From positions 1 to 52,806 of the forward strand of contig CAMBVX010000005.1 of NCBI GenBank assembly GCA_945871085.1: DNA of 52,806 nt, read 5' to 3'. This DNA comes from Opitutus sp. GAS368. GTDB taxonomy: Bacteria > Verrucomicrobiota > Verrucomicrobiia > Opitutales > Opitutaceae. Under the pieces are notes generated by a model. That model had not been told where the DNA came from, searched no databases, and saw only the letters and a list, made by a program, of their open reading frames with translations. How positions within the stretch are numbered: position 1 is the stretch's first letter; the number at the start of each line of letters is the position of its first letter. This document shows positions 7,983-16,946 of the stretch, one piece after another. A program made the translations under genes and the position numbers.

Positions 7983-9110
7983 TCAGTCGTAGAACAGCAC
8001 GCACACGCAGCATGGGACCGCTGCCGTGTGCGCGGTCGGGGTGAGGCGGCCGGTGGCCGGGTCGACCCGGAAGACCGTGAGGTCGGGCGAGTCTTGATGG
8101 GCGCACACGAGCCATTGGCCAGAGGAGGAAAGGGCAAAATTGCGCGGGGTTTTTCCGCCGCACGGGACAATTTCCACCGACGTGAGCAGGCCGGTTTCGG
8201 CGGCGAGAGCGAAGACGGTGAGACTGTCGTGGTTGCGATTGGAGGCGTAGAGAAACCGGCCGTTGGGATGGAGGCGGATTTCGGCCCCCCACTTGAGCGC
8301 AGTGAAATCGGCGGGGAGGCAGGAGATCGACTGGAGCGGAGTCAGCGCGCCGGTTGCGGCGTGGTAGGTGAACGCTTCGATCGTTCCCCCCATCTCGGTA
8401 TTCGCATAGGCGTGACGACCGTCGGCGGAGAATTTGAAATGCCGTGGGCCGGAGCCGGGGGCGGTGGCGACGACCGGAGCGGCGCCGGGCGTGAGTGTGG
8501 CGGCGGGGGAGGGGAGCCCGCCTTCGCCGGGCTTCGGTGAGGTCAGCGCGTAGGAGAAAATTTGGTCGAGACCGAGATCGCAGACGATCACGTGGCGGTT
8601 GTCCGGTGAGACGGTGACGGAGTGGGGGTGCGGGGCCTCTTGGCGTTTCGGGTCGGTGCCTTGGCCGGAGTGCTGGAGGCGCGTCGGAAGGCCGAGCGTG
8701 CCGTCGGGCCCGAGCGGGATGGCGGCGACGAAGCCATCGCGGTAGTTGGCGGCCAAGAGCGTGCGGCCGGTGGCGTCGACGGCGAGGTGGGAGGGGGGGG
8801 GAGCGGCGGGTGCAGGAGGAGTGGGGACGGGCGATGAAACGGAGGTTGCGAGGGGCGTGAGGCTCGTGTGATCGGGGGTGACGGTGATGGCGTAGCCAAT
8901 CGCCTGAGACGTGGAGGGGTAGATCGCGTAGAGAAATTTTTTATCGGGAGAGAGCGTGAGCCACGCGGGGTCGGGGCCCTCGGCGACCAGCGTCGGTGCG
9001 GAGAGCGCGCCGGTGGCTGTATCCAGACGGACGGTGTAGATCCCGCGGCTACCATTTTTTGTGTAGGTGCCGAGGAAGATGAGAGGTGAAGAGGAGGCGG
9101 GGGCGGGCAT
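7983..9110 (-). CDS. lactonase-family seven-bladed propeller (6-phosphogluconolactonase-like)
   Basis: 375 residues without a clear signal peptide. The start PLIFLGTYTKNGSRGIYTVRLD is the characteristic first blade of the YbhE/Pgl-type lactonase family. Further hallmarks follow: PDPAWLTLSPDKKFLYAI, HLAVDATGRTLLAANY, HPHSVTVSPDNRHVIVCDLGLDQI, GPRHFKFSADGRHAYANTEM, EIRLHPNGRFLYASNRNHDSL, PRNFALSSSGQWLVCAHQDS. Family members hydrolyse 6-phosphogluconolactone or related lactones in sugar oxidation; some act on other substrates. The Cys-rich end (CCVCVLFYD) is unusual. The Ala/Pro-rich insert at about residues 90-105 lies in a loop between blades. The gene stands 9 bases upstream of the tdk stop codon. 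Confidence 0.85.
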   Translation of the reverse strand: MPAPASSSPLIFLGTYTKNGSRGIYTVRLDTATGALSAPTLVAEGPDPAWLTLSPDKKFLYAIYPSTSQAIGYAITVTPDHTSLTPLATSVSSPVPTPPAPAAPPPSHLAVDATGRTLLAANYRDGFVAAIPLGPDGTLGLPTRLQHSGQGTDPKRQEAPHPHSVTVSPDNRHVIVCDLGLDQIFSYALTSPKPGEGGLPSPAATLTPGAAPVVATAPGSGPRHFKFSADGRHAYANTEMGGTIEAFTYHAATGALTPLQSISCLPADFTALKWGAEIRLHPNGRFLYASNRNHDSLTVFALAAETGLLTSVEIVPCGGKTPRNFALSSSGQWLVCAHQDSPDLTVFRVDPATGRLTPTAHTAAVPCCVCVLFYD

Positions 9111-9119
9111 GACAGGACG

Positions 9120-9725
9120 TTAGGCGGGGGTGGCGGGTTTCGGGTTCGCAGCGGTGAGGGCGCTCTTGAAGTGACGACGGCACATGGCGACGTAGCGATC
9201 ATTGCCGCCGATTTCGACTTGGGCACCGTCGCGGACGGCATGGCCCGCGGCATCGATGCGGAGGTTCATCGTGGCTTTGCGGCCACAGTGGCAGATGGTT
9301 TTTAGCTCGGTGAGATCGTCGGCGAGGGCGAGGAGACTGGCGCTGCCGGGAAAGAGGTTGCCCTTAAAATCAGTGCGGAGGCCGTAGCAGAGCACGGGAA
9401 GGTTGAGGATATCGGCGACGTCCGTGGCCTGCCAAACCTGATCAGGAGTGAGGAACTGGGCCTCGTCGATGAGCACACAGGCGATGGGGCTGGTGGCGTG
9501 CTCGGTGCGGACGCGGTTGAGGAGGTTGTCGGCGGGAGTGAGTGCGGCGGCGCTCGAAGTCAGGCCGATGCGCGACTCGATGCGGCCGACGCCGGCGCGG
9601 TAGTCGACGGACGGGGCGAAGAGGAGGGTGCGCATCCCGCGCTCGCGATAGTTATGGCTCGACTGGAGGAGCACGGTGCTTTTCCCGGCGTTCATTGCCG
9701 AGTAGTAGAAGTAGAGTTTGGCCAT
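9120..9725 (-). CDS. tdk: thymidine kinase, type II
   Basis: 201 residues, the normal size for bacterial type II thymidine kinase, which phosphorylates thymidine with ATP in the salvage pathway. The P-loop is MNAGKST (11-17). The Walker B region with the catalytic glutamate is IDEAQFL (Glu88). Zinc ligands are present as C145-x-C147 and C182-x-x-H185. The lasso segment near [13 protein letters not shown] is intact. The gene is on the minus strand, just upstream of the lactonase gene. The alpha/beta hydrolase at 9898 starts about 170 bases away in the opposite direction, so their promoters share the region 9726-9897. Confidence 0.95.
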   Translation of the reverse strand: MAKLYFYYSAMNAGKSTVLLQSSHNYRERGMRTLLFAPSVDYRAGVGRIESRIGLTSSAAALTPADNLLNRVRTEHATSPIACVLIDEAQFLTPDQVWQATDVADILNLPVLCYGLRTDFKGNLFPGSASLLALADDLTELKTICHCGRKATMNLRIDAAGHAVRDGAQVEIGGNDRYVAMCRRHFKSALTAANPKPATPA

Positions 9726-9897
9726 GCGGAGCGTGCGGGGGAGGAACGGAGGGAGAGAGGGGGAGACTGGGAGATGGGGAGAGGTGAGGGGCGTTCGTCG
9801 TTCTTGGATTGGAGGACGGAGAGTGGGGAGCGGCGGAAAAAAATCCAGTGCGGGTTCTCGCTTGCGCAGATTGCCGGTCGTCGCGGAGGGTTGGGGG

Positions 9898-10710
9898 ATG
9901 AATTTTTTTCAGCAGCTGCGAGTGGGGATCGTGGTCGCCGTGATGGCTGTCGGTGCTGCGCGTGCGGCGGAGCGGGCGGTCGAAGTGGGCGTGAAGACCA
10001 CGGAGTGGAACGGCTATGTGCGGGTCGATTTCCCGGTGGCGGGTCGGCGGGGTTTAGTCGTCGCGCCGAAGCAAGCGGCACCGGGCCGCCCGTGGATCTG
10101 GCGCACGGAGTTTTTTGGGCATCAGCCGCAGGCGGATATCGCCCTGCTCGCCCGCGGGTGGCACGTGGCTTACATGGACGCTCAAAATATGTTTGGCGCG
10201 CCCAAGGCCATCGCGTTTTTCGAGAAATTTCATGCCCACGTGACGAAGGAGTTTGGCTTGGCGCAACGCGTCGTCCTCGAAGGATTCAGTCGCGGCGGGC
10301 TGTATGCGTTCAACTTTGCGGTGGCTCATCCCTCGTGGGTCGCGGCGCTTTATCTCGACGCGCCCGTGCTCGATATCCGCAGCTGGCCGGGGAAGAAGCC
10401 GGAGTCAAAGGAGTGGCGCGAGTGTCTGGCGGTTTACGGACTCACCCCGGACACGGTGGCGGGCTTTAAGGGCGGCCCGTTGGATAATCTCGCGGTCGTC
10501 GCGAAGGCCGGAGTTCCGATTTTGTCTGTCTGTGGCGGCGCCGATAAGACGGTGCCGCTCGCGGAGAACACGGCGGTGTTGGAGCAACGTTATCGCGCGC
10601 TCGGTGGCACGATCGAAGTGATCGTAAAGGACGGGGTGGATCACCATCCGCACAGTTTGAAAGATCCTGCGCCGATCGTAGATTTTTTGGTAAAGCACGC
10701 GCGATTTTGA
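9898..10710 (+). CDS. secreted alpha/beta hydrolase
   Basis: The ATG at 9898, seven bases after a GGAGGG ribosome-binding site (9885-9890), gives 270 residues. A signal peptide (hydrophobic core [13 protein letters not shown]) is followed by the mature protein. The nucleophile elbow is [10 protein letters not shown] (Ser131), with an acid candidate in [12 protein letters not shown] and a histidine candidate in [10 protein letters not shown], giving a plausible Ser-Asp-His triad. This suggests an esterase or peptidase acting on sugar esters or peptides in the periplasm; no substrate can be assigned. An upstream extension of the frame has low-complexity Arg/Gly-rich sequence and is not credible as protein. 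Confidence 0.85.
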   Translation: MNFFQQLRVGIVVAVMAVGAARAAERAVEVGVKTTEWNGYVRVDFPVAGRRGLVVAPKQAAPGRPWIWRTEFFGHQPQADIALLARGWHVAYMDAQNMFGAPKAIAFFEKFHAHVTKEFGLAQRVVLEGFSRGGLYAFNFAVAHPSWVAALYLDAPVLDIRSWPGKKPESKEWRECLAVYGLTPDTVAGFKGGPLDNLAVVAKAGVPILSVCGGADKTVPLAENTAVLEQRYRALGGTIEVIVKDGVDHHPHSLKDPAPIVDFLVKHARF

Positions 10711-10776
10711 GGCGTGCCCGCGATGGGGGAAGGCTGTCGGCGGGGATAAACCCTGCGCTCCAGTTTCCGGAAATAC

Positions 10777-10799
10777 GGCGGTAGGGCGACCGCCGCTCC
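10777..10799. repeat. palindromic dispersed repeat, copy 2
   Basis: GGCGGTAGGGCGACCGCCGCTCC matches the copy at 4835-4857 at 21 of 23 positions. It lies between two convergent genes. Confidence 0.75.
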
Positions 10800-10847
10800 T
10801 TTAGCATTACTCGGTTACTTTCCTCTCAAAAAACGTCCCGGAAAAAT

Positions 10848-10864
10848 GTCACGTATTACGTGAC
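10848..10864. promoter_or_regulatory. 17-bp perfect palindrome, operator-like
   Basis: GTCACGTA, a single T, then TACGTGAC: two perfect 8-base arms. It resembles a binding site for a dimeric regulator. It lies between the 3' ends of convergent genes, about 50 bases past the end of the MFS gene, where an operator would be unexpected. No regulator is assigned. Confidence 0.4.
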
Positions 10865-10915
10865 GCTCCCTAGGGGAATTCGGGTTTTTTGGGCAATTAA
10901 CTTAACCGAGAAATA

Positions 10916-12211
10916 TTAGGTCGCTTCGTTTTCGTGGGTACGCTCGGGGAGCCAACACGAGGCGAGGGCGGCGGCGGCGGCGATGAGACTGACCCAGAGG
11001 AGCGCGACGCGGAAATCCCCGATGGGGGCATAGAGACCGAACACAATGGAGGCGACGGCGGCGGCGATGCGGCCGATGTTGTAACAGAAGCCTGCGCCGG
11101 TCGTGCGGAGCAACGTGGGGAACAAGGGGGGCAGATACATCGTGAACAGTCCGAACACGCCGCCGAAAAAGCCGCCGAGCGGCAGCCAGAACCACGCGAG
11201 TGCCCCGAAGCCCCGTGGCACGACGTAGGCGGCGAAAATGGCGGAGCCGAGCCCAATGAACATGACGACGATGGCGCGGCGGTTGCCGAAATTTTGAGCG
11301 ACCCACGCGGCCCCGAAATTGCCGATGACAGAGGCGGCGTTGAAGGCAAAGAAGGCGGCGGAGACGAGGCCGGTGATCTCGGCGGCGGGCGTCTGCGCGT
11401 CGACGAGGATTTTACGCAGGTGTTGCGTCTGCCAGAAGAGGAATAGCCACCACGCCGAGAGGCCGAGGGCGCAGACGAGGGTCGTGCGCAGGGTGGTCGA
11501 GAGCACGTTGCCTTGAAAGAGCGCGATGGCCCCGGGTTTATTTTCCACGGAGTGACCGGCTTTTTGCCACGTCTCGGGCTCGGGGACGTGTTTACGAATC
11601 CAGAAAACGAGCAGCGCGGGTAACACACCGATGAGAAACACCCACCGCTCGGAACCGGGGGGCATGTAGGTCACGAGGAGGCCGACGAAAATCGCGCCGA
11701 AGAGCACGCCGACATTGACGCCAGTTTGGAGGACGGCGGCCATCCACGGGCGCCACGCCTTCGGCCACGTCTCCACGAGGAGCGAGGCACCGACGGCCCA
11801 TTCGCCTCCGATGCCGAGCGCGGCGATGAAGCGGAAGATCATGAGCTGCTCCCAAGTTTGAGCAAAGCTGCACAGCCCGGTGCAGATGGCGTAGGTCAGA
11901 ATGGTGAGCGTGAGTGCGCGGCTGCGACCGAGGAGGTCGCCGAGGCGGCCGAAGAACGCGCCGCCGAGCGCCCAGCCGATGAGAAAGGCCGCCTGGATGT
12001 AGGCCTTCTTCTCGTTGATCGCGGGATTGGCCGAGTCGGTCGTGTGCAGGAGCTGCATCACGAGTGGGCCGGCGACGAGTGTGTAGAGGTGGAGTTCGAG
12101 GCCGTCGAAGGTCCAGCCGAGCCAAGCGGCGAGGCCGGATTTTTTTTGCTGCGGCGTGAGTTCGCTGAGGCGGGTGGCGTCGCGGGGCGCGGCGGGCGTC
12201 GTGGGAGTCAT
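10916..12211 (-). CDS. MFS transporter (sugar/organic acid symporter type)
   Basis: The ATG at 12211 gives 431 residues; a GTG seven codons upstream is also possible. Twelve hydrophobic segments are visible. The cytoplasmic loop between helices 2 and 3 carries FFGRLGDLLGRSRALTL, the classic MFS loop motif, and helix 4-5 has FRFIAALGIGGEWAVGASLLVETWP, typical of the sialate/aromatic-acid symporter branch. The first helix region (LAAWLGWTFDGLELHLY) also fits that branch, where an Asp in helix 1 often couples protons. The substrate is unknown, and no catabolic genes lie next to it. It is monocistronic and convergent with the upstream hydrolase. Confidence 0.85.
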   Translation of the reverse strand: MTPTTPAAPRDATRLSELTPQQKKSGLAAWLGWTFDGLELHLYTLVAGPLVMQLLHTTDSANPAINEKKAYIQAAFLIGWALGGAFFGRLGDLLGRSRALTLTILTYAICTGLCSFAQTWEQLMIFRFIAALGIGGEWAVGASLLVETWPKAWRPWMAAVLQTGVNVGVLFGAIFVGLLVTYMPPGSERWVFLIGVLPALLVFWIRKHVPEPETWQKAGHSVENKPGAIALFQGNVLSTTLRTTLVCALGLSAWWLFLFWQTQHLRKILVDAQTPAAEITGLVSAAFFAFNAASVIGNFGAAWVAQNFGNRRAIVVMFIGLGSAIFAAYVVPRGFGALAWFWLPLGGFFGGVFGLFTMYLPPLFPTLLRTTGAGFCYNIGRIAAAVASIVFGLYAPIGDFRVALLWVSLIAAAAALASCWLPERTHENEAT

Positions 12212-12549
12212 GGGGCGACGTGAGTGCCGCACGCGCGGCGGCGGCGCTCAAGCCTAATGACGAATTGGGCTGAAGGTGGGCGGCGCGTCTGGGCTGCGCC
12301 GCCGACTTCGTCCGTAAATTGAGCGCCCGCTATCGCAGAAAGTTGCCTTTGACCCAGGGTAGGGCGCGACCTCCGGGTGGGTGCCTTTGGGGCTGGGCGA
12401 TTTTTCGTCTGATTTCCCGCTGGATTTTAGCCGCAGTCGCCACAGATCAAGGCATCAATCCGGCGGGGCCTCGATCCGCGATAGCTGCGCAATCTGCGGT
12501 TAAATTCTGCTGTCTGACTCTACGCCAATTCCCTCCGCCGCCATTGACC

Positions 12550-12900
12550 CCGAGAATCCATCGGCCGGGGCTCGTGGCGTTTAGCGAGGGTGGGCGGGCG
12601 TTTTTATTTGGGCGTGAACAGACGGTCGAGGAACTCGTCCGGCTCGTCTGCCGCAATCCGTTGACGATGCTCTTTGGTCGGTCGGAGATCGGTGAGTTTT
12701 CGCCGCTCCAGGCCGGGGCGTTGCCGTTACTGCGCGAGGCGGATTTCCGGCCGCACTCCCGGCGGGACGATCATTTTGTTAGAGCCGAGGCACCCTCGCC
12801 GCGTTCGCCCGCAACCGCGCCGGGGGCGTCGCGGCTCGAGCTTTCTTTCACCGATCAGGTGAAGTCCGCGCTGGTCGAGGCTCAGCCCAACGTCTCATGA
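12550..12900 (+). pseudogene. remnant of an nSTAND-type P-loop ATPase
   Basis: This frame encodes HRPGLVAFSEGGRAFLFGRE then TVEELVRLVCRNPLTMLFGR, followed by SEIGEFSPLQAGALPLL. It matches, position by position, the start of nSTAND1 ATPases as I remember it (PGLRPFxEEExxxFFGRExxxxxLLxxL..., then [20 protein letters not shown]). The Walker A lysine is lost: GRSEIGEFSPLQAG stands where [14 protein letters not shown] is expected. No ribosome-binding site or natural start precedes it. The frame runs to a stop at 12898 with unrelated Pro/Arg-rich sequence, and the rest of the ATPase is gone. STAND ATPases usually act in signalling or phage defence; this one is a fossil. Confidence 0.65.
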
Positions 12901-12968
12901 TATCTGGACGATAGTCGAAACACCACTCACTCACGCTCGCAGCTACCGGAAGTCAAAAACTCAAATGA

Positions 12969-13244
12969 CGTTGGGATTACCCATCTGTCGGCGCTGAGGC
13001 GCCGGCGCTGCGGCGGGATGAGTCGCGCCAGGACTATTTCCACCGGCAGCACATCGATATCTGGTCGACGAAAAATCGCCTCCTCCCGCTCATCCTCGCC
13101 AGCGATGCGCAGCGCGCGCTCGGTCGCGCGTTCCTGGGCGAGTTGACCGACTTCGTGGCGAACCGTCCGCTGGCTGCGCTGCGGGAAGAATTCGACGCGG
13201 GCGAACTCGAAGTGGGCCCATCGGATTGGACAGTTGGGACGTAA
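12969..13244 (+). pseudogene. unidentified gene remnant (C-terminal part)
   Basis: A protein-like frame without a plausible start is open from 12969 to TAA at 13242. It includes DESRQDYFHRQHIDIWSTKN, then RLLPLILASDAQRALGRAFL and REEFDAGELEVGPSDWTVGT. The composition looks like real helical protein, unlike the other frames here. It follows the nSTAND remnant in the same direction but a different frame, so it may be the tail of a neighbouring or fused gene after deletions. The family is not recognised. Confidence 0.4.
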
Positions 13245-13254
13245 CAACGAGGAA

Positions 13255-14409
13255 TCAGAAGAATTTTTTGGCCTTCTCGAAAAAGCCCTTCGACGTCGGC
13301 TCGGCCGCGTCGCCGCTGATGCGGGCGAAGTCTTCCAGAATTTTTCGCTGCTCAGCCGAGAGTGATTGCGGCACTTCGACCTGCACGCGCACGAGTTGAT
13401 CGCCTTGTTTCCCGCCGCGCAGACTGGGCATGCCTTTTTCGCGGAGGCGAAACGTGGTGCCGCTCTGAGTGCCGGGTGGAATTTTCAGCGAGCCTTTGCC
13501 AAACAGGGTGGGTAATTCGATCGGTCCACCAAGGGACGCCAGGGTGAATTTGATCGGAATCTCGCAGAAGAGATCCTCGCCCTGCCGTTCAAACAACTCG
13601 TGCTCTTTAACTGCGAGCACAATGTAGAGATCGCCGGCGTTGCCGCCGGCTATGCCGGCCTCGCCGTTGCCCGAGGAGCGCAACCGTGAGCCCGTATCGA
13701 CGCCCGGAGGAATGCGGACGTTGAGTTTAGTGTTCTTGGCCATGCGCCCGTCGCCCCGACAAGTGGTGCAGGGCTTTTCAACTTTGGTGCCGGCGCCGGC
13801 GCACGTTGGGCAGGTTTGCGTAAAGGTGATGATGCCGCCGGAGCGGCGAATCTGGCCCGCGCCGCGGCAAGTGGGGCACGTCACGCGACGCGAACCGGGC
13901 TCGGCGCCCGAGCCGTCGCAGCGTTCGCACGCCATGGCTTTGCGGAACGAAATTTCTTTCTCAATACCGCGAGCGGCTTCTTCGAGAGTGATTTCGAGAT
14001 CGTAGCGCAGATCCGAGCCATCGCGGCTGCCATCGCTCCCGCCCCCGCCACCACCGCCAAACATTTCTTCAAAAATGCCGCCGCCCCCACCGCCCCCCGC
14101 GTTGCGGCCAAAAATTTCGTTGAAGATATCGCGTGGGTCGTGAAACCCGCCACCGGGCCCGCGAGGGGGGCCACCCGCGCTGCCATCGAAGGCGGCGGAA
14201 CCATAACGGTCATACGCCGCGCGCTTGTCGGTATCGCTGAGCACTTCGTAGGCGTGGGAAACTTTCTTGAACATCTCCTCCGCCTCTTTGTTGCCGGGAT
14301 TCTTATCCGGGTGAAATTGGACGGCCTTCTTGCGATAGGCCTTCTTCATTTCTTCCGCCGAGGCACTTTTCTCGACACCGAGGAGTGCGTAGTAGTCTTC
14401 TTTCGCCAT
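13255..14409 (-). CDS. dnaJ: chaperone protein DnaJ
   Basis: 384 residues, normal for a type I Hsp40. The J domain at residues 1-70 includes the HPD motif at 33-35 that stimulates DnaK ATPase. A long Gly-rich linker ([21 protein letters not shown]) follows. The zinc-finger region has four CxxCxGxG repeats: [24 protein letters not shown] and CTTCRGDG. The C-terminal substrate-binding domains contain [22 protein letters not shown] and a typical dimerisation end. It acts with DnaK and GrpE in folding and heat-shock recovery. It is last in a tightly packed operon after grpE, 23 bases downstream. dnaK is not in the window, and no CIRCE-like inverted repeat was seen near grpE. Confidence 0.97.
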   Translation of the reverse strand: MAKEDYYALLGVEKSASAEEMKKAYRKKAVQFHPDKNPGNKEAEEMFKKVSHAYEVLSDTDKRAAYDRYGSAAFDGSAGGPPRGPGGGFHDPRDIFNEIFGRNAGGGGGGGIFEEMFGGGGGGGSDGSRDGSDLRYDLEITLEEAARGIEKEISFRKAMACERCDGSGAEPGSRRVTCPTCRGAGQIRRSGGIITFTQTCPTCAGAGTKVEKPCTTCRGDGRMAKNTKLNVRIPPGVDTGSRLRSSGNGEAGIAGGNAGDLYIVLAVKEHELFERQGEDLFCEIPIKFTLASLGGPIELPTLFGKGSLKIPPGTQSGTTFRLREKGMPSLRGGKQGDQLVRVQVEVPQSLSAEQRKILEDFARISGDAAEPTSKGFFEKAKKFF

Positions 14410-14432
14410 GATGGGTCAGGTTCGGATTCGGC

Positions 14433-15014
14433 TTAGGAGCTCTTCACGGCGCCACTCGACACAATGACCGAGGCGGGCCGAAGGAGACGTCCGTTGAGCG
14501 AGTAGCCCGTGCGCACCACAGTCGTCACGCTGCCCTCGGCCACGTCGGCGCTAGGCTGGGCGGAAATGGACTCGTGCAGGTTCGCGTCGAAGGCGAGGCC
14601 GGTGGGACTGATTTCTTTGATTCCGTGGTTCGAAAGGGCCGACTTCAGTTGGGTGAGCACCATGTCGACGCCCCCCGCGAGGGACTTCGCGTCGGCTCCG
14701 GGCTGCTTCGCGGCGGTCACGGCCAGTCCCAGATTGTCCAAGACGGGCAACAGATCCTCCAGCACCCGCGAGGCGGCAAAGAGGCGAAGTTCGTCTTTCT
14801 CCCTCACCGTGCGACGCCGGAAGTTTTCGAGGTCGGCGACCGTACGCACGTAGCGATCGAGGTTGGCGGCGGCCTCTTGCTTGGCGGCGGCGATCTGGGC
14901 CGCAGCCTCGGCGGACAGCGCCGCTTCGGGCCCGGGCACGGCAGGATTCTTGGCTGCGGCGGTGACGGCAGGCTCAGTGGGAGTCAGTGGTTCGGTGTTT
15001 TCAGGCTCGGTCAT
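14433..15014 (-). CDS. grpE: nucleotide exchange factor GrpE
   Basis: 193 residues. The N-terminal 45 residues are low-complexity (Pro/Ala/Glu-rich) and probably disordered. A long coiled coil follows (QIAAAKQEAAANLDRYVRTV, ADLENFRRRTVREKDELRLFA), then the conserved core with LEDLLPVLDNLGLAV and the beta-domain ending VVRTGYSLNGRLLRPASVIVS. The segment around NFRRRTVREKDE is the family signature. It releases ADP from DnaK. It lies 23 bases after the AsmA-like gene and 23 bases before dnaJ on the same strand, so it is co-transcribed. Confidence 0.96.
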   Translation of the reverse strand: MTEPENTEPLTPTEPAVTAAAKNPAVPGPEAALSAEAAAQIAAAKQEAAANLDRYVRTVADLENFRRRTVREKDELRLFAASRVLEDLLPVLDNLGLAVTAAKQPGADAKSLAGGVDMVLTQLKSALSNHGIKEISPTGLAFDANLHESISAQPSADVAEGSVTTVVRTGYSLNGRLLRPASVIVSSGAVKSS

Positions 15015-15037
15015 AATGCAAAAGGGAGCGGACTAAA

Positions 15038-15868
15038 CTACGGCTTTTTGCTTTCTTCAAGTTTCTCCCGCAGGCCCTTGAAAATGTCGGTCGCGGCTTG
15101 CCCCGCGTCTTTGAGCATGGCTTCGCCTCGGATTGAGGCCTCCAACGCCGCTTTCCCCAAGGTCTGGCCGAAATCGCCCGGCATCAATCGGGCGAGCACC
15201 GGACCCAGATTGGCGGCGCCGACGCGGCGTAGGACGTCGGGCACGAGCAGCTGTTTGCTGTCGGTGATGTTTTCGTACCGCTGGTCGAGGCCGAGTGGAT
15301 ATTCCTGCACCGTCGGTTTCCCGCCGGAGTGGTCCGCGATCACCAATTGATCAAAACGTAATGACAGGCGGCGGATGAGGAAAGAGCGCGCAAGGCGACC
15401 GTCCCGCGGATTCGCGGTGTTGGAGGTGGGCACCGGCGTGGGCGCAGTGCCGAAAAGCGCCGCCTGCAACACTTCGGCGTTGGATTTGCCGTCGGGCCGC
15501 TGGACCAGCGTGAGCTTTCGGACATCGAGCGTGAGGGCGTCCAAAACCAATCGGTCGGAAAAGAGCGCCCACGCATCGGCTTCGACGGAGAAAGCACGCA
15601 GTTCCACGAAGTCGCCGATGGGGAATGTGGTGGGGTTCCTGATGATCACGCCGTGCGCAGAAATTCGGCCCGTGAAGGCGTTGCACGAGAGGCGCTCGAT
15701 CGTGGCGTCGAAACCCGTTCGCTCGCGGAGCTGCGTTACGACGACCACCGGTAAAAACAGCATCCACCCGAGCGCGGTCGCGGCCCCGAGCACGACCGCC
15801 AGCAGGAGCAGATTGATGAGGCAGCGGCCTCGCGTGCGGTCCGGGCCGAGGGGCCAAGCTGGGCTCAT
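15038..15868 (-). CDS. AsmA-like membrane-anchored protein
   Basis: 276 residues. After a basic N-terminus, residues about 17-42 form one membrane helix (LINLLLLAVVLGAATALGWM). The rest would be periplasmic. The passage after the helix (RTGFDATIERLSCNAFTGRI then SAHGVIIRNPTTFP) resembles the start of AsmA/DUF748-type proteins, in which a beta-rich groove begins with a sequence of this kind; LVLDALTLDVRKLTLVQRPDGKSNAEVL supports this. Family members take part in lipid transport to the outer membrane. The C-terminal third is helical. Its start codon overlaps the manA stop by four bases, so the two are translationally coupled. The exact role is unknown. Confidence 0.7.
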   Translation of the reverse strand: MSPAWPLGPDRTRGRCLINLLLLAVVLGAATALGWMLFLPVVVVTQLRERTGFDATIERLSCNAFTGRISAHGVIIRNPTTFPIGDFVELRAFSVEADAWALFSDRLVLDALTLDVRKLTLVQRPDGKSNAEVLQAALFGTAPTPVPTSNTANPRDGRLARSFLIRRLSLRFDQLVIADHSGGKPTVQEYPLGLDQRYENITDSKQLLVPDVLRRVGAANLGPVLARLMPGDFGQTLGKAALEASIRGEAMLKDAGQAATDIFKGLREKLEESKKP

Positions 15869-16845
15869 GCCGAGAAATTTTCCGTGATGAGCAAAATGGC
15901 CATCGTCTCCGCACTAAACGTAAACGCGCCGGAGTAGGGCAGCAAAATGTTTTCGCCTCGCGCGACCTTTTGCCCAAAAGCAGGGCGGCTGCCCGCCCCG
16001 TTTTCCAGACAGGTCCGCACGGAGCCGCTCACCACACTGACGAGACGCGGTTGCTCGCCGGCCCGCAGATGCAAGCGCTCCCCGGCACCGAGCACCACCC
16101 GGCGGATGGAAAATTCCGGGCAATCGGCAATCATCCCCGACGTGGGGGTGGCCCGCACCGGTGTGGGTTCGAAATCGTTCCAGTCGATCGATCGGAGGGA
16201 TTGACCGACGTGCAGTTGGCGCGGCAATCCGTCGAGCCCGACCCGGCCCCAGTCGTAAACGCGATAGGTCGTGTCGGAGTTTTGTTGGATCTCGAGAATC
16301 AAATTCCCCGCGTCGATCGCGTGCACTTGTCCGCTATGCACCAGAATGGAGTCGCCGGCCGCCACCCGAAAGTGATGCACGCACGCTTCGACGGTGTTGT
16401 CCCCAATGGCACGCTCGAACTGCGCGCGCGTGACGCCCCGCTTGAGGCCGACGATCAAGTGCGCCTCGGGGGCCGAGTGGGCGATATACCAGTTCTCCGT
16501 CTTGGGCTCACCCCGGAGTTCATCGGCCACGGCGGCGGGCGGGTGGACCTGCAGGCTGAGGCGCTCGCGGCAATCGAGCCATTTCACCAGCAGGGGAAAG
16601 GGTTTTCCCGCCGGCCAGCGCGGCCCCATCACGTCGCCCCCGTGTTGCGCAAGCAGGCCCCGCAGCGATTGCCCGTTGAACGCGCCACCCACCACGATCG
16701 ATTGCGCTTCCGTCCGATCGACCATTTCCCAGCTCTCGCCGATGGGTGAACCTGCCGGGAGGGTTCGCCCCAAGGTGGCCTCCAGCGCACGACCACCCCA
16801 GACGCGTTCTTGGTAGATGGGTTCAAAGCGGAGTAGGTCGCGCAT
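15865..16845 (-). CDS. manA: mannose-6-phosphate isomerase, class I
   Basis: 326 residues, matching the shorter bacterial type I enzyme. The start is LLRFEPIYQERVWGGRAL. Zinc-ligand motifs are visible: LSLQVHPPAAVADEL, EPKTENWYI, and HSGQVHAIDAGNLILEIQQNSDTTYRVYDW with the conserved Gln/His and the downstream Arg. It interconverts mannose 6-phosphate and fructose 6-phosphate, supplying GDP-mannose for polysaccharides or feeding mannose into glycolysis. It is the first gene of the manA / AsmA-like / grpE / dnaJ run and is divergent from ftsK; about 100 bases separate the two starts. Confidence 0.95.
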   Translation of the reverse strand: MRDLLRFEPIYQERVWGGRALEATLGRTLPAGSPIGESWEMVDRTEAQSIVVGGAFNGQSLRGLLAQHGGDVMGPRWPAGKPFPLLVKWLDCRERLSLQVHPPAAVADELRGEPKTENWYIAHSAPEAHLIVGLKRGVTRAQFERAIGDNTVEACVHHFRVAAGDSILVHSGQVHAIDAGNLILEIQQNSDTTYRVYDWGRVGLDGLPRQLHVGQSLRSIDWNDFEPTPVRATPTSGMIADCPEFSIRRVVLGAGERLHLRAGEQPRLVSVVSGSVRTCLENGAGSRPAFGQKVARGENILLPYSGAFTFSAETMAILLITENFSA

Positions 16846-16946
16846 GGCAGGTTACGAGTTTTGTGTGAAAAGTTCTCCGAGGGATTTACATTTGACCGGC
16901 CCTCTTGTTAGCGTGCACTTCGCACCCAATCAGACGGCCCACACAA

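Noticed and set aside
16891-16940. TTGACC as a -35 box for ftsK
   Set aside because: No acceptable -10 sequence at 16-18 bases downstream.
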